The position numbers and the translations under genes are program-made. This document shows positions 27,868 through 36,785 of a DNA stretch of 64,000 nucleotides, one piece after another. The stretch is from assembly GCA_002742845.1 (NCBI GenBank), contig DLUH01000001.1:623291-687290 (forward strand), written 5' to 3'. The notes beneath the pieces were generated by a model that saw only the letters and a list, made by a program, of their open reading frames with translations, had not been told where the DNA came from and searched no databases. Origin of the DNA: Sulfurovum sp. UBA12169. GTDB lineage: Bacteria > Campylobacterota > Campylobacteria > Campylobacterales > Sulfurovaceae. Each line of letters starts with the position of its first letter. Position 1 is the stretch's first letter.

Positions 27868-28673
27868 TCTTTTGCGCCCAGTTTTTTAATCTCTTCACAA
27901 GTAAACCCTGCTTCTTTTCTTGCAGCAACATTGATATGCGGTCTATGCTTTGCAAACAATTTGTAACGATCAAGTATGTCAAAATAGACACTCTCTTTCA
28001 CGCCTTCTTTTTTGCAAAGATATTTGAACCATTTATCCCCTTTGTGCACATGGACTATCTCTTCTTGATAGATCACCCTCAAAGCATTTATCAATACCGC
28101 GACCTTAGGATCTTTATGTTTATTTTCAAGTTTTTTAATAATTTGAGGATTAACATCAAGCCCGGAGGCTTCATAATAACGGGGCACAACAGCCATGCGA
28201 TCCAAGATACTTTGTGCGGTATGGTGTGCCGCATCAAAAAGCCCGCAATGCACAGGAAAATCCCCATAAACATAACCCAGTGACCCAAGCAGCGCTTCAA
28301 GCATTTTATAATGACGTATTTCATCCTGGGCAACTTCAAGCCAATCCATCTTGTAAGCCATCGGCATTTTCGGATAACGATACACGGCATCCAGCGCCAA
28401 GTCGATAGCAGAATATTCGATATGTGCAATAGCGTGCACTAAGACTGCCAATCCTTCCGGTGTGTCAAAATCTTTTCTTTCGGGGAGTGCCCTGGGATCA
28501 ACAATTTGACATTTTGAAGCATACGAAGGCTTCTCAAATACCACAGGAACAAAATCGACGCTTTGGCTTATTTCATTTTTGGTACAATACTCCAAACATT
28601 GAACAGTCAATACCTCTTTCATGACAATATCATCACTTAAAATGGCTGTTTTTAAAACATCGTATATATTCAT
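27858..28673 (-). CDS. DUF455 ferritin-like protein
   Basis: 271 residues. The helical core has paired metal-ligand motifs of the ferritin-like fold: IAHIEYSAIDLALDAVYR, VAQDEIRHYKMLEALLG, and later VIYQEEIVHVHKG, giving the E..H and E...H patterns for a di-iron site. This family (DUF455, related to MiaE-type proteins) has no settled role. It is co-transcribed with lpxK, which it overlaps, and is divergent from the MBL-fold gene with only 14 bases between the two starts. Confidence 0.85.
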   Translation of the reverse strand: MNIYDVLKTAILSDDIVMKEVLTVQCLEYCTKNEISQSVDFVPVVFEKPSYASKCQIVDPRALPERKDFDTPEGLAVLVHAIAHIEYSAIDLALDAVYRYPKMPMAYKMDWLEVAQDEIRHYKMLEALLGSLGYVYGDFPVHCGLFDAAHHTAQSILDRMAVVPRYYEASGLDVNPQIIKKLENKHKDPKVAVLINALRVIYQEEIVHVHKGDKWFKYLCKKEGVKESVYFDILDRYKLFAKHRPHINVAARKEAGFTCEEIKKLGAKECL

Positions 28674-28687
28674 AGGAGAATTATAAC

Positions 28688-29299
28688 ATGCAAATCAAAA
28701 TCCAACCTATGGGACCCTATCAAACCAACTGCTATATTGTCACTGTTGACGGCAAAGATTTTATTATTGATCCCGGTGTCGGTGCGGCCAAATGGGTCAT
28801 GGAACATACAGTCAATCCTGTAGCCATTCTAAACACACATGGACATTTTGATCACGTGTGGAGCAATGCCGAACTTAAAGAGAAACTCAACATCCCTCTT
28901 TATGCCCCAAAAGAGGATCTGTTCATGTTAATGAATGATCCGCTTGGGCAAGGAACCCCTCCAAGTAAACCGGATTATCTTGTCAGCAATGACGAAACTA
29001 TTGAAATCAAAAACGTAAAAATCACATTTCTCCATTTTCCGGGGCATACGCCGGGTTGCAGTGTAATCCAAATCGGCGATGTCTGGTTTAGCGGCGATTT
29101 TCTCTTTGAACGGTCTATCGGCAGATGGGACTTTCCTGCATCAGACGGTAAAGAAATGGTAAAGAGTTTGGAAAAAGCAATGAAAACCAAAGAAGATTAC
29201 ACAATCTACCCTGGCCACGGAATGAATACTACGCTCAAGGCAGAACAAAAAACAATGCCTTATTGGATTGAACAAGTCAAGCACACCATCAACTCATAA
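28688..29299 (+). CDS. MBL-fold metallo-hydrolase (glyoxalase II-like)
   Basis: 203 residues of the metallo-beta-lactamase fold. Metal ligands are all visible: NTHGHFDHVW (HxHxDH), FPGHTPGCSV, WFSGDFLFERSIGRWD and IYPGHGMNT. The GDFLF....GR motif places it with small glyoxalase II/persulfide-hydrolase relatives. Candidate activities are hydrolysis of S-D-lactoylglutathione or another thioester; the substrate is not settled by sequence. It has a good AGGAGA ribosome site. It is a single gene convergent with hsrA. Confidence 0.9.
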   Translation: MQIKIQPMGPYQTNCYIVTVDGKDFIIDPGVGAAKWVMEHTVNPVAILNTHGHFDHVWSNAELKEKLNIPLYAPKEDLFMLMNDPLGQGTPPSKPDYLVSNDETIEIKNVKITFLHFPGHTPGCSVIQIGDVWFSGDFLFERSIGRWDFPASDGKEMVKSLEKAMKTKEDYTIYPGHGMNTTLKAEQKTMPYWIEQVKHTINS

Positions 29300-29318
29300 G
29301 GCGCCTGACTTTTTCACA

Positions 29319-29978
29319 TTAATATGAAAATTTATATCCGCGACGTCTTACGGTGTGTATCACCTGAAAGCCCAAAATGCTTTTTAAGCGTTTGCGTATT
29401 TGGTTGATTGCTACCTCAACTGTGTTGTCGCTCACGTATTCAGGTTCTTCCCATAGCGCGTTGATAATTTCGTCTTTTGAAAATACACGCTGTTTACGTA
29501 ATGCCAGATAGGCCAAAATATCAAATGTCTTTCCGTTAAGTGAAACAATTTTCTCATCATATTCTATTTTTTTATTGGCGATATCAATCACCAACTTGCC
29601 TATATCAACTTTGGTACCAAAAAGATGTCTCATGTTTGCCAGCACTCTCGCTGCAACAAGATCCGGATACTCACAATGCTGATAGATGACATCATCCACG
29701 CCCAAAGAGAAAAAACCGGCTTGCTGACGATAATTGCTCGTCAATATCATAATCTTTGTTTCGCTCTTTTTCTTTTTCACCTCATTAACATAGCGCTCCA
29801 GCGAAAACCTGACACCCTCATCCACAATAATCACCAATTCATAATGTCTAAAATCCGTAAAGTTGGTTGCATCATACATGTCTCTTGCATTGTCAACGAT
29901 ACAGATAAAATATTTATCTAATTCTGCTTCAAGGTGTTTGACGTACTCTTCTTCAAAACCTACTGTTAATATTCTCAT
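29319..29978 (-). CDS. hsrA: HsrA/HP1043-like orphan response regulator
   Basis: 219 residues, OmpR-type. The receiver domain (1-115) is atypical: the region of the normal phospho-acceptor reads ELVIIVDEGVRF, and the N-terminal acidic pocket is MRILTVGFEEEY, so phosphorylation is doubtful. The C-terminal winged helix has NGKTFDILAYLALRKQRVFS, ALWEEPEYVSDNTVEVAINQ and HTVRRRGYKF. The WEEPE..NTVEVAINQIR text is that of HsrA, the essential homeostatic stress regulator of Helicobacter and Campylobacter. No histidine kinase is next to it, which fits an orphan. It is convergent with the MBL-fold gene. Confidence 0.92.
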   Translation of the reverse strand: MRILTVGFEEEYVKHLEAELDKYFICIVDNARDMYDATNFTDFRHYELVIIVDEGVRFSLERYVNEVKKKKSETKIMILTSNYRQQAGFFSLGVDDVIYQHCEYPDLVAARVLANMRHLFGTKVDIGKLVIDIANKKIEYDEKIVSLNGKTFDILAYLALRKQRVFSKDEIINALWEEPEYVSDNTVEVAINQIRKRLKSILGFQVIHTVRRRGYKFSY

Positions 29979-30146
29979 TTATGCGCTTTCCTACCTAACC
30001 AAAGAAAACATCCTAAAACTTAATGAAAAGCGGTTTCCTTTTTTAATTGGCTATTTATAGCGAAAAGTAGCTTATTTAAAAATAAAAGTAACTTTTAGGT
30101 TATCTTGGATATTTTATTACTTTTTATGCAATGACCTTCTATTTGC

Positions 30147-31055
30147 CTATAATTTTACAAGCTTTTTTGCCTTAATGTAAACTCTTTTGGGCGCAGGATA
30201 GCCCTCTATCGTCTTTGTAGAATCATTAGGGTCTAGAAAATCCCCCAGACTTTGGGTATCTATCCACTCAGTTTTTCGCTGCTCATTGAGATCTGTTTTC
30301 ATCACAGCAAGTATCTCCACCTCATCAAACCCGGCTCTAAAGCACCAGTTTTTAAGCGCATTGACTGTAGGAATGAAATAGATATTGGGAATCTTTGAAT
30401 ATCGGTCTTTTGGCGTGAGACAGAGCTCCCCTTCCCCGTCTATCATAAATGTATCCAAAATCAGTTCACCGCCTTGATTGAGCCCTTTATAGAGAGATTT
30501 AAGCATTAAAACAGGATCGGAGCGATGATAGAGAACCCCCAGACAAAAAAGCACATCAAACCGATGCTCGTAATATTCTACGTGCTCAACGCCTAAAAGC
30601 TCATAAGTGATATCACTCTGAATAAAATGATCGATAAACGCAAACTGCGTATAATAGAGTGCCGAGGGGTCAAATCCTACAAGTTTTTTGGGATTGTGCT
30701 TTAGCATACGAAACAAATAGTAGCCATTATTGCAACCGATATCGCCTACAATTTTGTCTTTGAGGTCAAAAAATGGCTCAAGCAGATTATACTTGATAAA
30801 ACTCTGCCACTCGGTATCAATCAATAAAGAATCCACCCTAAAGGGTCCCTTGCGCCAAGGTTTCATCATGCGAGCCGTCTCCTCAATGAGAGCCTGCTGT
30901 TCTGGCGTGACGGCATCAAAAGCGATAGTGACGCAGTCACCTAGCGTAATATGGCTATCCAAGCAAGGTAAGCTTTGCACGGCTTCCTGAAGCGGTGCAA
31001 TATTTTTCCATCCCAACCATTTTTGGCGCTCATGGCGTAATGCGGCTAAATCCAT
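30147..31055 (-). CDS. cmoB: tRNA uridine-34 5-oxyacetic acid/carboxymethyl transferase CmoB
   Basis: 302 residues. CmoB transfers the carboxymethyl group of carboxy-SAM to 5-hydroxyuridine in tRNA wobble position 34. Seen: WRKGPFRVDSLLIDTEWQS, the SAM-fold KIVGDIGCNNGYYLFRML, LVGFDPSALYYTQF, FDVLFCLGVLYHRSDPV and the C-terminal YPAPKRVYIKAKK. The carboxy-SAM synthase cmoA is not in the window. It follows the cyclophilin gene on the same strand with a four-base gap. Confidence 0.95.
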   Translation of the reverse strand: MDLAALRHERQKWLGWKNIAPLQEAVQSLPCLDSHITLGDCVTIAFDAVTPEQQALIEETARMMKPWRKGPFRVDSLLIDTEWQSFIKYNLLEPFFDLKDKIVGDIGCNNGYYLFRMLKHNPKKLVGFDPSALYYTQFAFIDHFIQSDITYELLGVEHVEYYEHRFDVLFCLGVLYHRSDPVLMLKSLYKGLNQGGELILDTFMIDGEGELCLTPKDRYSKIPNIYFIPTVNALKNWCFRAGFDEVEILAVMKTDLNEQRKTEWIDTQSLGDFLDPNDSTKTIEGYPAPKRVYIKAKKLVKL

Positions 31056-31059
31056 AAAA

Positions 31060-31626
31060 CTATCTAAGGTAGGCTTTTTTTATGACTTGATCAAACAACG
31101 GTCTGTCGTTGCCGGGGGAAACTGTGACATTTTCAATCTTTTGGACCACTTCTTGTCCTTTGATCACCTCTCCAAAGATCGTATATCCTCCATTTAGCCA
31201 TGCAGTGGGCGCCACAGTGATAAAAAATTGGCTCCCGTTGGTGTTAGGCCCCCTGTTTGCCATAGCAAGCAAAAAAGGTTTGTCAAAAACCAAATTGGGG
31301 GCATACTCATTTTTAAACTCTTTTTTCCAAATTGACTCTCCTCCCATGCCTGTGCCTGTGGGGTCACCCCCCTGGATCATAAAACCTTTGATGACACGGT
31401 GAAAGATAATGCCGTCATAATAGCCGTTTTTAACATGTGTGACAAAATTCTCTACAGCCAAAGGCGCAGCTTCAGGATAAAGTTTAAGCTCAATATTCCC
31501 AACATTTGTCTCAAGTACTACCACGGGCGATACTGTTTGATTTTCTTGGGGTTTGGACACCTCTGCAGCATATGTATTTGCCGACAAAAATCCTATACAC
31601 AACAGTGTTTGTAACCATTTTTTCAT
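31060..31626 (-). CDS. Periplasmic cyclophilin-type peptidyl-prolyl isomerase
   Basis: 188 residues with a signal peptide (WLQTLLCIGFLSANTYA). The cyclophilin core has YYDGIIFHRVIKGFMIQGGD, then TGTGMGG, the active-site region AMANRGPNTNGSQFFIT and LNGGYTIFGEVIKGQEVV. It is the secreted A-type enzyme that helps fold periplasmic proteins. Its ATG overlaps the stop of the 97-residue gene as TAATG, and cmoB follows closely, so the three form one transcript. Confidence 0.94.
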   Translation of the reverse strand: MKKWLQTLLCIGFLSANTYAAEVSKPQENQTVSPVVVLETNVGNIELKLYPEAAPLAVENFVTHVKNGYYDGIIFHRVIKGFMIQGGDPTGTGMGGESIWKKEFKNEYAPNLVFDKPFLLAMANRGPNTNGSQFFITVAPTAWLNGGYTIFGEVIKGQEVVQKIENVTVSPGNDRPLFDQVIKKAYLR

Positions 31627-31919
31627 TATACACCCTTATCACATTTATCTATTTTTAATTTTTTAAGCACTTTAGTAAAAAAATCGCCGCCCTCCCTGTG
31701 CATATCATCGTGAAACTCTAAACAAATCGCTTGAATTTCTGGGTGTTCGGTTGAAATTTTGTCAAAAATCAAAGGGGCTTGTCCTGTCTCTTTCTTTACG
31801 TCATCAATTACTTGCAAAATCTCTTTTTTCAAGCTTTGGTTGTCGCCAAAAACAAGACTCAACCCCCCATAACGTTCTTCCATTCTTAAGCGTGCTTTGA
31901 TTTCTTTACATCGATCCAT
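31626..31919 (-). CDS. Small hypothetical protein
   Basis: 97 residues, charged and soluble, no TM helix or signal. It opens MDRCKEIKARLRMEERYGGL and has EILQVIDDVKKETGQAPLIF and EIQAICLEFHDDMHREGGDF. Two helices around a short acidic loop are likely. I do not recognise the family. Its one-base TAATG overlap with the cyclophilin gene argues for a real, translationally coupled gene. The duplicated palindromic repeat lies directly upstream, between it and rny. Confidence 0.72.
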   Translation of the reverse strand: MDRCKEIKARLRMEERYGGLSLVFGDNQSLKKEILQVIDDVKKETGQAPLIFDKISTEHPEIQAICLEFHDDMHREGGDFFTKVLKKLKIDKCDKGV

Positions 31920-31935
31920 TTTTTTACCTTTTTTA

Positions 31936-31983
31936 TTTAATATAACGCCTACGAAACAAAGTCCCGCAGGCTACGCTGACGCT
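31936..31983. repeat. GC-rich palindromic repeat, copy 1 (48 bp)
   Basis: This 48-base segment recurs exactly at 32026-32073, offset by 90 bases. It begins with an AT-rich end and is otherwise far more GC-rich than the flanks. The arms CCCGC (31963-31967) and GCGGG (31999-32003) pair across the inner arms GCTGA and TCAGC, giving a cruciform or hairpin like a REP element. The copy lies in the non-coding gap between rny and the 97-residue gene. Confidence 0.8.
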
Positions 31984-32025
31984 ATGTCCGCTTCAGCAGC
32001 GGGCTCGTGCGGCCAAGCCACACTT

Positions 32026-32073
32026 TTTAATATAACGCCTACGAAACAAAGTCCCGCAGGCTACGCTGACGCT
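32026..32073. repeat. GC-rich palindromic repeat, copy 2 (48 bp)
   Basis: Exact second copy of the 48-base segment at 31936-31983. It ends ten bases before the rny stop codon. It lacks the right-hand GCGGG partner that copy 1 has, so only copy 1 with the spacer can make the full nested hairpin. The 90-base period suggests a unit of repeat plus spacer, with the last spacer lost. Confidence 0.8.
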
Positions 32074-32082
32074 GCTATTCTT

Positions 32083-33609
32083 CTATCTTGCATAGTATGT
32101 CGCCCGCGTTTCTCTAATAACATTGACTTTTATTTCGCCCGGATATTGTACCCTATCTTCTATCTCTTTTGCAATCTCCTTGCTTAGCAGCACTGCTTCA
32201 TTGTCACTCATTTTGCTAGCATTGACAAAGACACGTATCTCTCTTCCTGCATTGATAGCATAGGCATTTTCTACATATTCTTTAGAAATGGCGATCTGTT
32301 CTATCTCTTTGACCCGCTTTGTAAAACTCTCCAAAACCTCCCGTCTTGCTCCCGGCCGTGCAGCCGAAAGCGCATCAGCAGCACAAACGGCCGCACTCTC
32401 AATGCTGTTTGGTTTTTCATGCCCATGATGGGCGTAGATCGCATTGATTACCACAGGGTGTTCATTGTGCTTTCTGCAAAGTTCTGCGCCTATATCTACA
32501 TGGGAGCCGCCCATATCCTGCGTCAATGCTTTGCCAATGTCATGCAGTAATCCTGCACGCATTGCAAGCTTTTCGTCTCCCCCCATCTCTGCTGCCATCA
32601 CTCTGGCAAGTTTAGCAACCTCAAGTGTATGCGCCAGAGCATTCTGTCCATAACTGGCACGGTATTTCATACGACCTAAAAGCTTGACAAGCTCCTCATG
32701 CATAGGAAAAAGCCCTAAATCTATTAGAATATTTTCTCCCTCTTCGTATGTTTTTTGCTCAAATTCTTTCTCTACTTTTTCATGCACTTCTTCAATCCGG
32801 CCCGGATGGATACGCCCATCCTCTACTAAAATCTCTATGACTCTGGTTGCGATGGCTCTTCGGTAAAGATTGAAGCTGCTTACCAGTATCACTCCGGGCG
32901 TTTCGTCTATGACTATATCAACACCCAGCAGCATCTCTAAAGTTTTAATATTGCGTCCTTCTTTGCCAATGATACGCCCCTTGTGTTCATCGCTAGGCAA
33001 AGTAACAATATTGATTAGTCTTTCCCCTGCAAACTCACCTGCATAACGCGTAGTAGCCTGCGCTAAAATATAATTGGCTTTTCGCTCACCCTCTTCTTTG
33101 GCTAACTGTTCATATTTGCGTACAATGCCTGCCACTTCGGCACGACTCAACTCTTCTACTTTTTCAAGAATATAAGTCTTTGCCTCCTCTTTTGTGAGAG
33201 AAGCTATATGCTGCATTTTATCAATGGTCTGCATGATTGCCTCTTGCTTTTTGGCTTCAAGTTTTTCCAAACTTGTTTCTTTATTTCTAACTTTACTTAT
33301 AAGAGAGTCAAGTTTTTTTTCTTTGGAGGCAATCTCTTTTGTTTGCAGAATTAACGTTCTCTGCCGCTCCTCTATCTGTGCCAAATTTTTTTGAAATTCA
33401 CGTTCTTGCTCTATCTCATTTTCTTTAATTTTTACCCTGGATTCTTGCAGCAAAAGTTCAGCCTCGTTTTCTATAGCTTTTGCCTTTGCCTTCATTTCGA
33501 GTTCTATATGCGAAAATCTGTTATATGTACTATTTTTAAGCCATAGATAAAAACCTCCAGCCCCTATGGCTGCACCGGCGATACCTGATGCTCCTATAAT
33601 TCCCAACAT
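32083..33609 (-). CDS. rny: Ribonuclease Y
   Basis: 508 residues, membrane-anchored endoribonuclease of mRNA decay. An N-terminal TM helix (IIGASGIAGAAIGAGGFYLW) is followed by a long coiled coil (about 30-190), a KH RNA-binding domain (HKGRIIGKEGRNIKTLEMLL), an HD domain (LLHDIGKALTQDM and AHHGHEKPNSIE) and a C-terminal block ending VNVIRETRATYYAR. It replaces RNase E in this phylum. It precedes the 97-residue/cyclophilin/cmoB unit, separated by the palindromic repeats. GGAAA serves as ribosome site. Confidence 0.97.
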   Translation of the reverse strand: MLGIIGASGIAGAAIGAGGFYLWLKNSTYNRFSHIELEMKAKAKAIENEAELLLQESRVKIKENEIEQEREFQKNLAQIEERQRTLILQTKEIASKEKKLDSLISKVRNKETSLEKLEAKKQEAIMQTIDKMQHIASLTKEEAKTYILEKVEELSRAEVAGIVRKYEQLAKEEGERKANYILAQATTRYAGEFAGERLINIVTLPSDEHKGRIIGKEGRNIKTLEMLLGVDIVIDETPGVILVSSFNLYRRAIATRVIEILVEDGRIHPGRIEEVHEKVEKEFEQKTYEEGENILIDLGLFPMHEELVKLLGRMKYRASYGQNALAHTLEVAKLARVMAAEMGGDEKLAMRAGLLHDIGKALTQDMGGSHVDIGAELCRKHNEHPVVINAIYAHHGHEKPNSIESAAVCAADALSAARPGARREVLESFTKRVKEIEQIAISKEYVENAYAINAGREIRVFVNASKMSDNEAVLLSKEIAKEIEDRVQYPGEIKVNVIRETRATYYAR

Positions 33610-33639
33610 TGTTTTTCCTTTAATTGTGAAAGAAAAAGC

Positions 33640-34191
33640 CTAAAAATGTATATACTGCGGCGTGATAATGCTATCAGCCTTCACATCATAATGATCTGTG
33701 ACTTCTTTCTTGCTGTAGCACCATTGACGTGCTACAAATACAGTTTTTTTGATATTTTTAATCTCTTTTTCATAAAATCTATCATACATGCCTTTGCCAA
33801 AGCCGACACGCCTTAATGTACTGTCGGATCCCACTATAGGTACGATAGCTAAATCTATTTGTTTCTTTTTAAATTGTCTTGAGTCTTTAGGCTCTTTAAT
33901 CCCAAAGCGTTTTTTTTCTAGCGGTAATCTATATTTTACCAATCTAAAACTTTTACCTTCCATAAAAGGCACATAGAGATCTTTTTTTTCTCTACGCAAA
34001 CGGTTGATGAGAGGATTGATATTCACTTCGGTGCCCAACGGAAGGTAAAGCATAATTCTTTTTGCTTTGCATTGGTTTATAAGTTGATAAAGCGAATCCA
34101 AAACGATCTTATCCTTTTTAAATGCGCCGGTTTTGCTTGCTTTTTCCAAACGTTTTAAGCATAAAGCTCTAAAACTATTTTTATTCATCAT
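33640..34191 (-). CDS. 5-formyltetrahydrofolate cyclo-ligase
   Basis: 183 residues. The enzyme (MTHFS, YgfA) turns 5-formyl-THF into 5,10-methenyl-THF with ATP. Seen: MLYLPLGTEVNINPLINRL, KDLYVPFMEGKSF, and the binding segments FGIKEPKDSRQF, VPIVGSDSTLRRVGFGKGMY, DRFYEKE. The first two codons are both ATG and either can start. It lies 30 bases upstream of rny on the same strand and is divergent from the TlpA-like lipoprotein gene. Confidence 0.92.
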   Translation of the reverse strand: MMNKNSFRALCLKRLEKASKTGAFKKDKIVLDSLYQLINQCKAKRIMLYLPLGTEVNINPLINRLRREKKDLYVPFMEGKSFRLVKYRLPLEKKRFGIKEPKDSRQFKKKQIDLAIVPIVGSDSTLRRVGFGKGMYDRFYEKEIKNIKKTVFVARQWCYSKKEVTDHYDVKADSIITPQYIHF

Positions 34192-34211
34192 ATCCCTAAG
34201 TGCTCTTTCGT

Positions 34212-34217
34212 TATAAT
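34212..34217 (+). promoter_or_regulatory. -10 element of the TlpA-like lipoprotein gene
   Basis: TATAAT lies 28 bases before the TTG start at 34245, in the divergent gap with the folate cyclo-ligase gene, so it supports the downstream start over any in-frame ATG at 34200. Confidence 0.55.
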
Positions 34218-34244
34218 TTAGATTATTATACCCAAAGGAAGAGT

Positions 34245-34895
34245 TTGAAAAAAGTGTATTCTCTTTTGTTTATCATCATTCTCTTTGTATTGGGGGGGTG
34301 TGACGATAAAAAAAATAAAAATTCTACCATTGTCACAGAAAATACAACCCAAATAGTACAAACAGACAAAAATGAATCATTTCCGGAAAAAAATATTTCA
34401 CTCAACGGCAATGTCACTCAAATTGCGACTTATGCATTTACACTAAGTGATTTGCAGCAAAAGAGCCATAAAGGAACACTGAAGGATAGAGCTATCTTCC
34501 TGGAAGGGATCAATACTCCTGTGGTAATATTCCATTTTTTTGCTACCTGGTGTCCTCCTTGTGCAGGAGAAGCTCCTTATCTGTCAGATCTTCAACAAAA
34601 ATATCCTCAAGAACTTTTTATTGCAGGGATTACGGTTAATGATACTCCAACGCGAGAAGTACTGGAAAAATTCATCCAAGAAAATCATGCCGATTATTAT
34701 ATTTCTACTACCCTGGAGAACGATGCTTTGGCAACAAAAATAGCAGAAGGATTGGATCTTGACAGTAATTTTTCTCTTCCTCTTACCATAATTTATCATA
34801 ACGGAAAATATTTTTCGCATTATGAAGGTGCGGTTCCCATAGAAATACTAGAGCATGATATACGAGAAGCGATCAAAGACTTAAAACAAGAATAA
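34245..34895 (+). CDS. TlpA/ResA-like thioredoxin-fold lipoprotein
   Basis: About 216 residues. The start is TTG at 34245: AAGGAAGAG lies just upstream, and this start gives a clean lipoprotein signal ([18 protein letters not shown], Cys at about 19). An ATG 45 bases upstream would be inside the promoter. The thioredoxin domain has [19 protein letters not shown] with a CPPC redox pair, and a cis-Pro region ([15 protein letters not shown]). Such proteins reduce disulfides in the periplasm, often for cytochrome c maturation. It is upstream of ftsY, which follows after 14 bases. Confidence 0.9.
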   Translation: MKKVYSLLFIIILFVLGGCDDKKNKNSTIVTENTTQIVQTDKNESFPEKNISLNGNVTQIATYAFTLSDLQQKSHKGTLKDRAIFLEGINTPVVIFHFFATWCPPCAGEAPYLSDLQQKYPQELFIAGITVNDTPTREVLEKFIQENHADYYISTTLENDALATKIAEGLDLDSNFSLPLTIIYHNGKYFSHYEGAVPIEILEHDIREAIKDLKQE

Positions 34896-34909
34896 AGGAT
34901 TTTAAATAT

Positions 34910-35776
34910 ATGTTCAACCTGTTTAAAAAAGTATTAGGCAAAACAAACGAAGCGATCAAAGAAATAGTGCCTACCAAACGCAAGGAAATATCCAAAGAAG
35001 AGTTTGAAGATATCTTGTTGGAAGCGGATGTAAGTTACGATCTCCTAGAAAGATTGCTGGAGCCTCTGGGTGCCAAAATAAATCGTATTCAAGCATTTAA
35101 CTCACTTATCTCTGTATTCCAATACAAAGCTGACTTCAAAGAAAGCGGAGCAAAACCTTATGTAGAGATGATTATTGGTGTAAACGGTGCAGGCAAAACA
35201 ACAACCATCTCCAAGCTGGCTTACCGCTACAAAGAAGCCGGACATAGCGTGATCCTTGGTGCGGGTGACACCTTTCGTGCCGCAGCCATAGAGCAGCTGA
35301 GCAGATGGGCAGACAAACTGAATATACCGATTGTTGCCACACGGCAAGGACATGATCCGTCGGCAGTAGTTTACGACACTATCGAATCTGCAAAAGCCAA
35401 AAAGATAGATCATGTCATTATCGACACCGCAGGAAGGCTTCACACTCAAACCAATCTCGCCGAAGAACTAAAAAAAATGATACGTGTTGCAAACAAATCA
35501 CTAGAGGGAGCTCCTCATCGCAAAATGCTTATTTTAGACGGCACCCAAGGAACTTCTGCCATCAATCAAGCAAAAACCTTTAATGAAATGATCGGCATTG
35601 ACGGAATCATCATTACCAAACTTGACGGGACGGCAAAAGGCGGCTCTGTGCTTAGCATAGCAGATGAGCTTCGGCTGCCTATTTTTTATATCGGTACCGG
35701 AGAGCAGCCGAAAGACCTTATTCGATTTAAAGCCAACGAATATGTCAATACGATTTTAGATGAAATATTTGTATAA
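34910..35776 (+). CDS. ftsY: Signal recognition particle receptor FtsY
   Basis: 288 residues: only the NG GTPase core with a short N-terminal region, so no large acidic domain as in E. coli. Seen: helical N domain ([20 protein letters not shown]), G1 [27 protein letters not shown]3 [12 protein letters not shown]4 [12 protein letters not shown]. It receives SRP-ribosome complexes at the membrane. It is downstream of the TlpA-like gene in one transcript. Confidence 0.96.
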   Translation: MFNLFKKVLGKTNEAIKEIVPTKRKEISKEEFEDILLEADVSYDLLERLLEPLGAKINRIQAFNSLISVFQYKADFKESGAKPYVEMIIGVNGAGKTTTISKLAYRYKEAGHSVILGAGDTFRAAAIEQLSRWADKLNIPIVATRQGHDPSAVVYDTIESAKAKKIDHVIIDTAGRLHTQTNLAEELKKMIRVANKSLEGAPHRKMLILDGTQGTSAINQAKTFNEMIGIDGIIITKLDGTAKGGSVLSIADELRLPIFYIGTGEQPKDLIRFKANEYVNTILDEIFV

Positions 35777-35839
35777 AATAGACTCAAATTTTTAAATGTT
35801 TTCGATACTTACAAAATAGTATTTTGTTTTAACGAAACA

Positions 35840-35875
35840 ATGCCCATGCTCTTTCTCTTGGGCATAATTCCCAAG
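35840..35875 (+). terminator. Two alternative hairpins after ftsY
   Basis: ATGCCCA (35840-35846) pairs with TGGGCAT (35859-35865), while the overlapping CTTGGG (35857-35862) can instead pair with CCCAAG (35870-35875). Only one can form at a time. There is no clear T-run, so a terminator role is weak. The segment lies in the gap between convergent ftsY and plsC. Confidence 0.3.
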
Positions 35876-35949
35876 CGATACTCTTGAGATACATGCTTTG
35901 TCATTGTATCAATCTAAAAATATTCTTTTTTCACAACGCAAAACTCATT

Positions 35950-36636
35950 TTATGCAATACCGAATCTCTCTTTATACGTCAATGCTAAATTTGCCTTATC
36001 TTTATAATCTATGATGTCGCCTATCACTAGAGTGATTTTGCGTTTTTGTGAATTATCATACAGTGCCTCTTTGAGAATTTCTCTTGCATTGTCTTTGATA
36101 TATACAGGCAAAATAGGCAATTTATTTTTTAAAGCGATCAACCTAGATCCCTCTTTAAATGCAGTGACAGACTTATCGGTAGTATTCCGAGTGCCTTCAG
36201 GAAAAATAAAAACAGAATCTCCTTTTTGTACTTCCGCTTTTACGTCCGCAAAAAATCCGCTCATCTGACTCTTTTCTCTGTCAATCAGTATCGATCCTGC
36301 ATTGCGCACAAAAAGCCCGAAGAAAGGAGAGCTATATAGTTCTTTTTTTGCAATCCAAAGCCCAAAAAGTTTAGTATATTCTAATGCTACTTCGATAATG
36401 AGCGGATCGATAACCGTTCTATGATTGCTCAAAAGCAAATACTGTCCCTCGAAAGGAAGTTTGTCTTTATTTTCTATATTTATTTCAATATTAAGAGCAG
36501 CAAGTTGCGCTTTGGAATAAGCCAATCTTAGTTTTTTCTTTTCTTGCACATCCTGTATCCTTTTGAGCATAAACCCATACTTGTTTGTCAAATAAAGCGA
36601 ATAGAGCAATTGTTGAATCTTTTTTAAAAATCGCAA
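35950..36636 (-). CDS. plsC: 1-acyl-glycerol-3-phosphate acyltransferase family protein
   Basis: 228 residues, PlsC-fold acyltransferase. The catalytic motif reads LSNHRTVIDPLI (HxxxxD), followed by KKELYSSPFFGLFVRNAGSI, the phosphate-binding FIFPEGTRNT and LPILPVYI. It should transfer an acyl chain to lysophosphatidic acid at the inner membrane, though related enzymes use other acceptors. It is the only gene of its strand here, convergent with ftsY and divergent from radA. AGPAT is the default assignment. Confidence 0.88.
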   Translation of the reverse strand: MRFLKKIQQLLYSLYLTNKYGFMLKRIQDVQEKKKLRLAYSKAQLAALNIEINIENKDKLPFEGQYLLLSNHRTVIDPLIIEVALEYTKLFGLWIAKKELYSSPFFGLFVRNAGSILIDREKSQMSGFFADVKAEVQKGDSVFIFPEGTRNTTDKSVTAFKEGSRLIALKNKLPILPVYIKDNAREILKEALYDNSQKRKITLVIGDIIDYKDKANLALTYKERFGIA

Positions 36637-36751
36637 TCTTTATCCTTAAAAAAATAGTGGCGAAATTATAACCAAATAGACCCAAAAGAGCTTCCACGTT
36701 TAAAAAAATTACAATTTGACATATTTTAAAATTTCTTTTTCTTTACTTGAC

Positions 36752-36757
36752 TATAAT
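36752..36757 (+). promoter_or_regulatory. -10 element of radA
   Basis: TATAAT lies 28 bases before the radA ATG, with TTGAC overlapping its left side rather than at -35 distance. Confidence 0.5.
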
Positions 36758-36785
36758 ATTTTTATTAAACACTTAAGGCAACAGT

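Noticed and set aside
31897-32187. Plus-strand open frame of 96 residues with a repeated NITPTKQSPAGYADA segment
   Set aside because: The repeat is the translated 48-base palindromic DNA repeat. The frame overlaps the end of rny and the start of the 97-residue gene, with no ribosome site.
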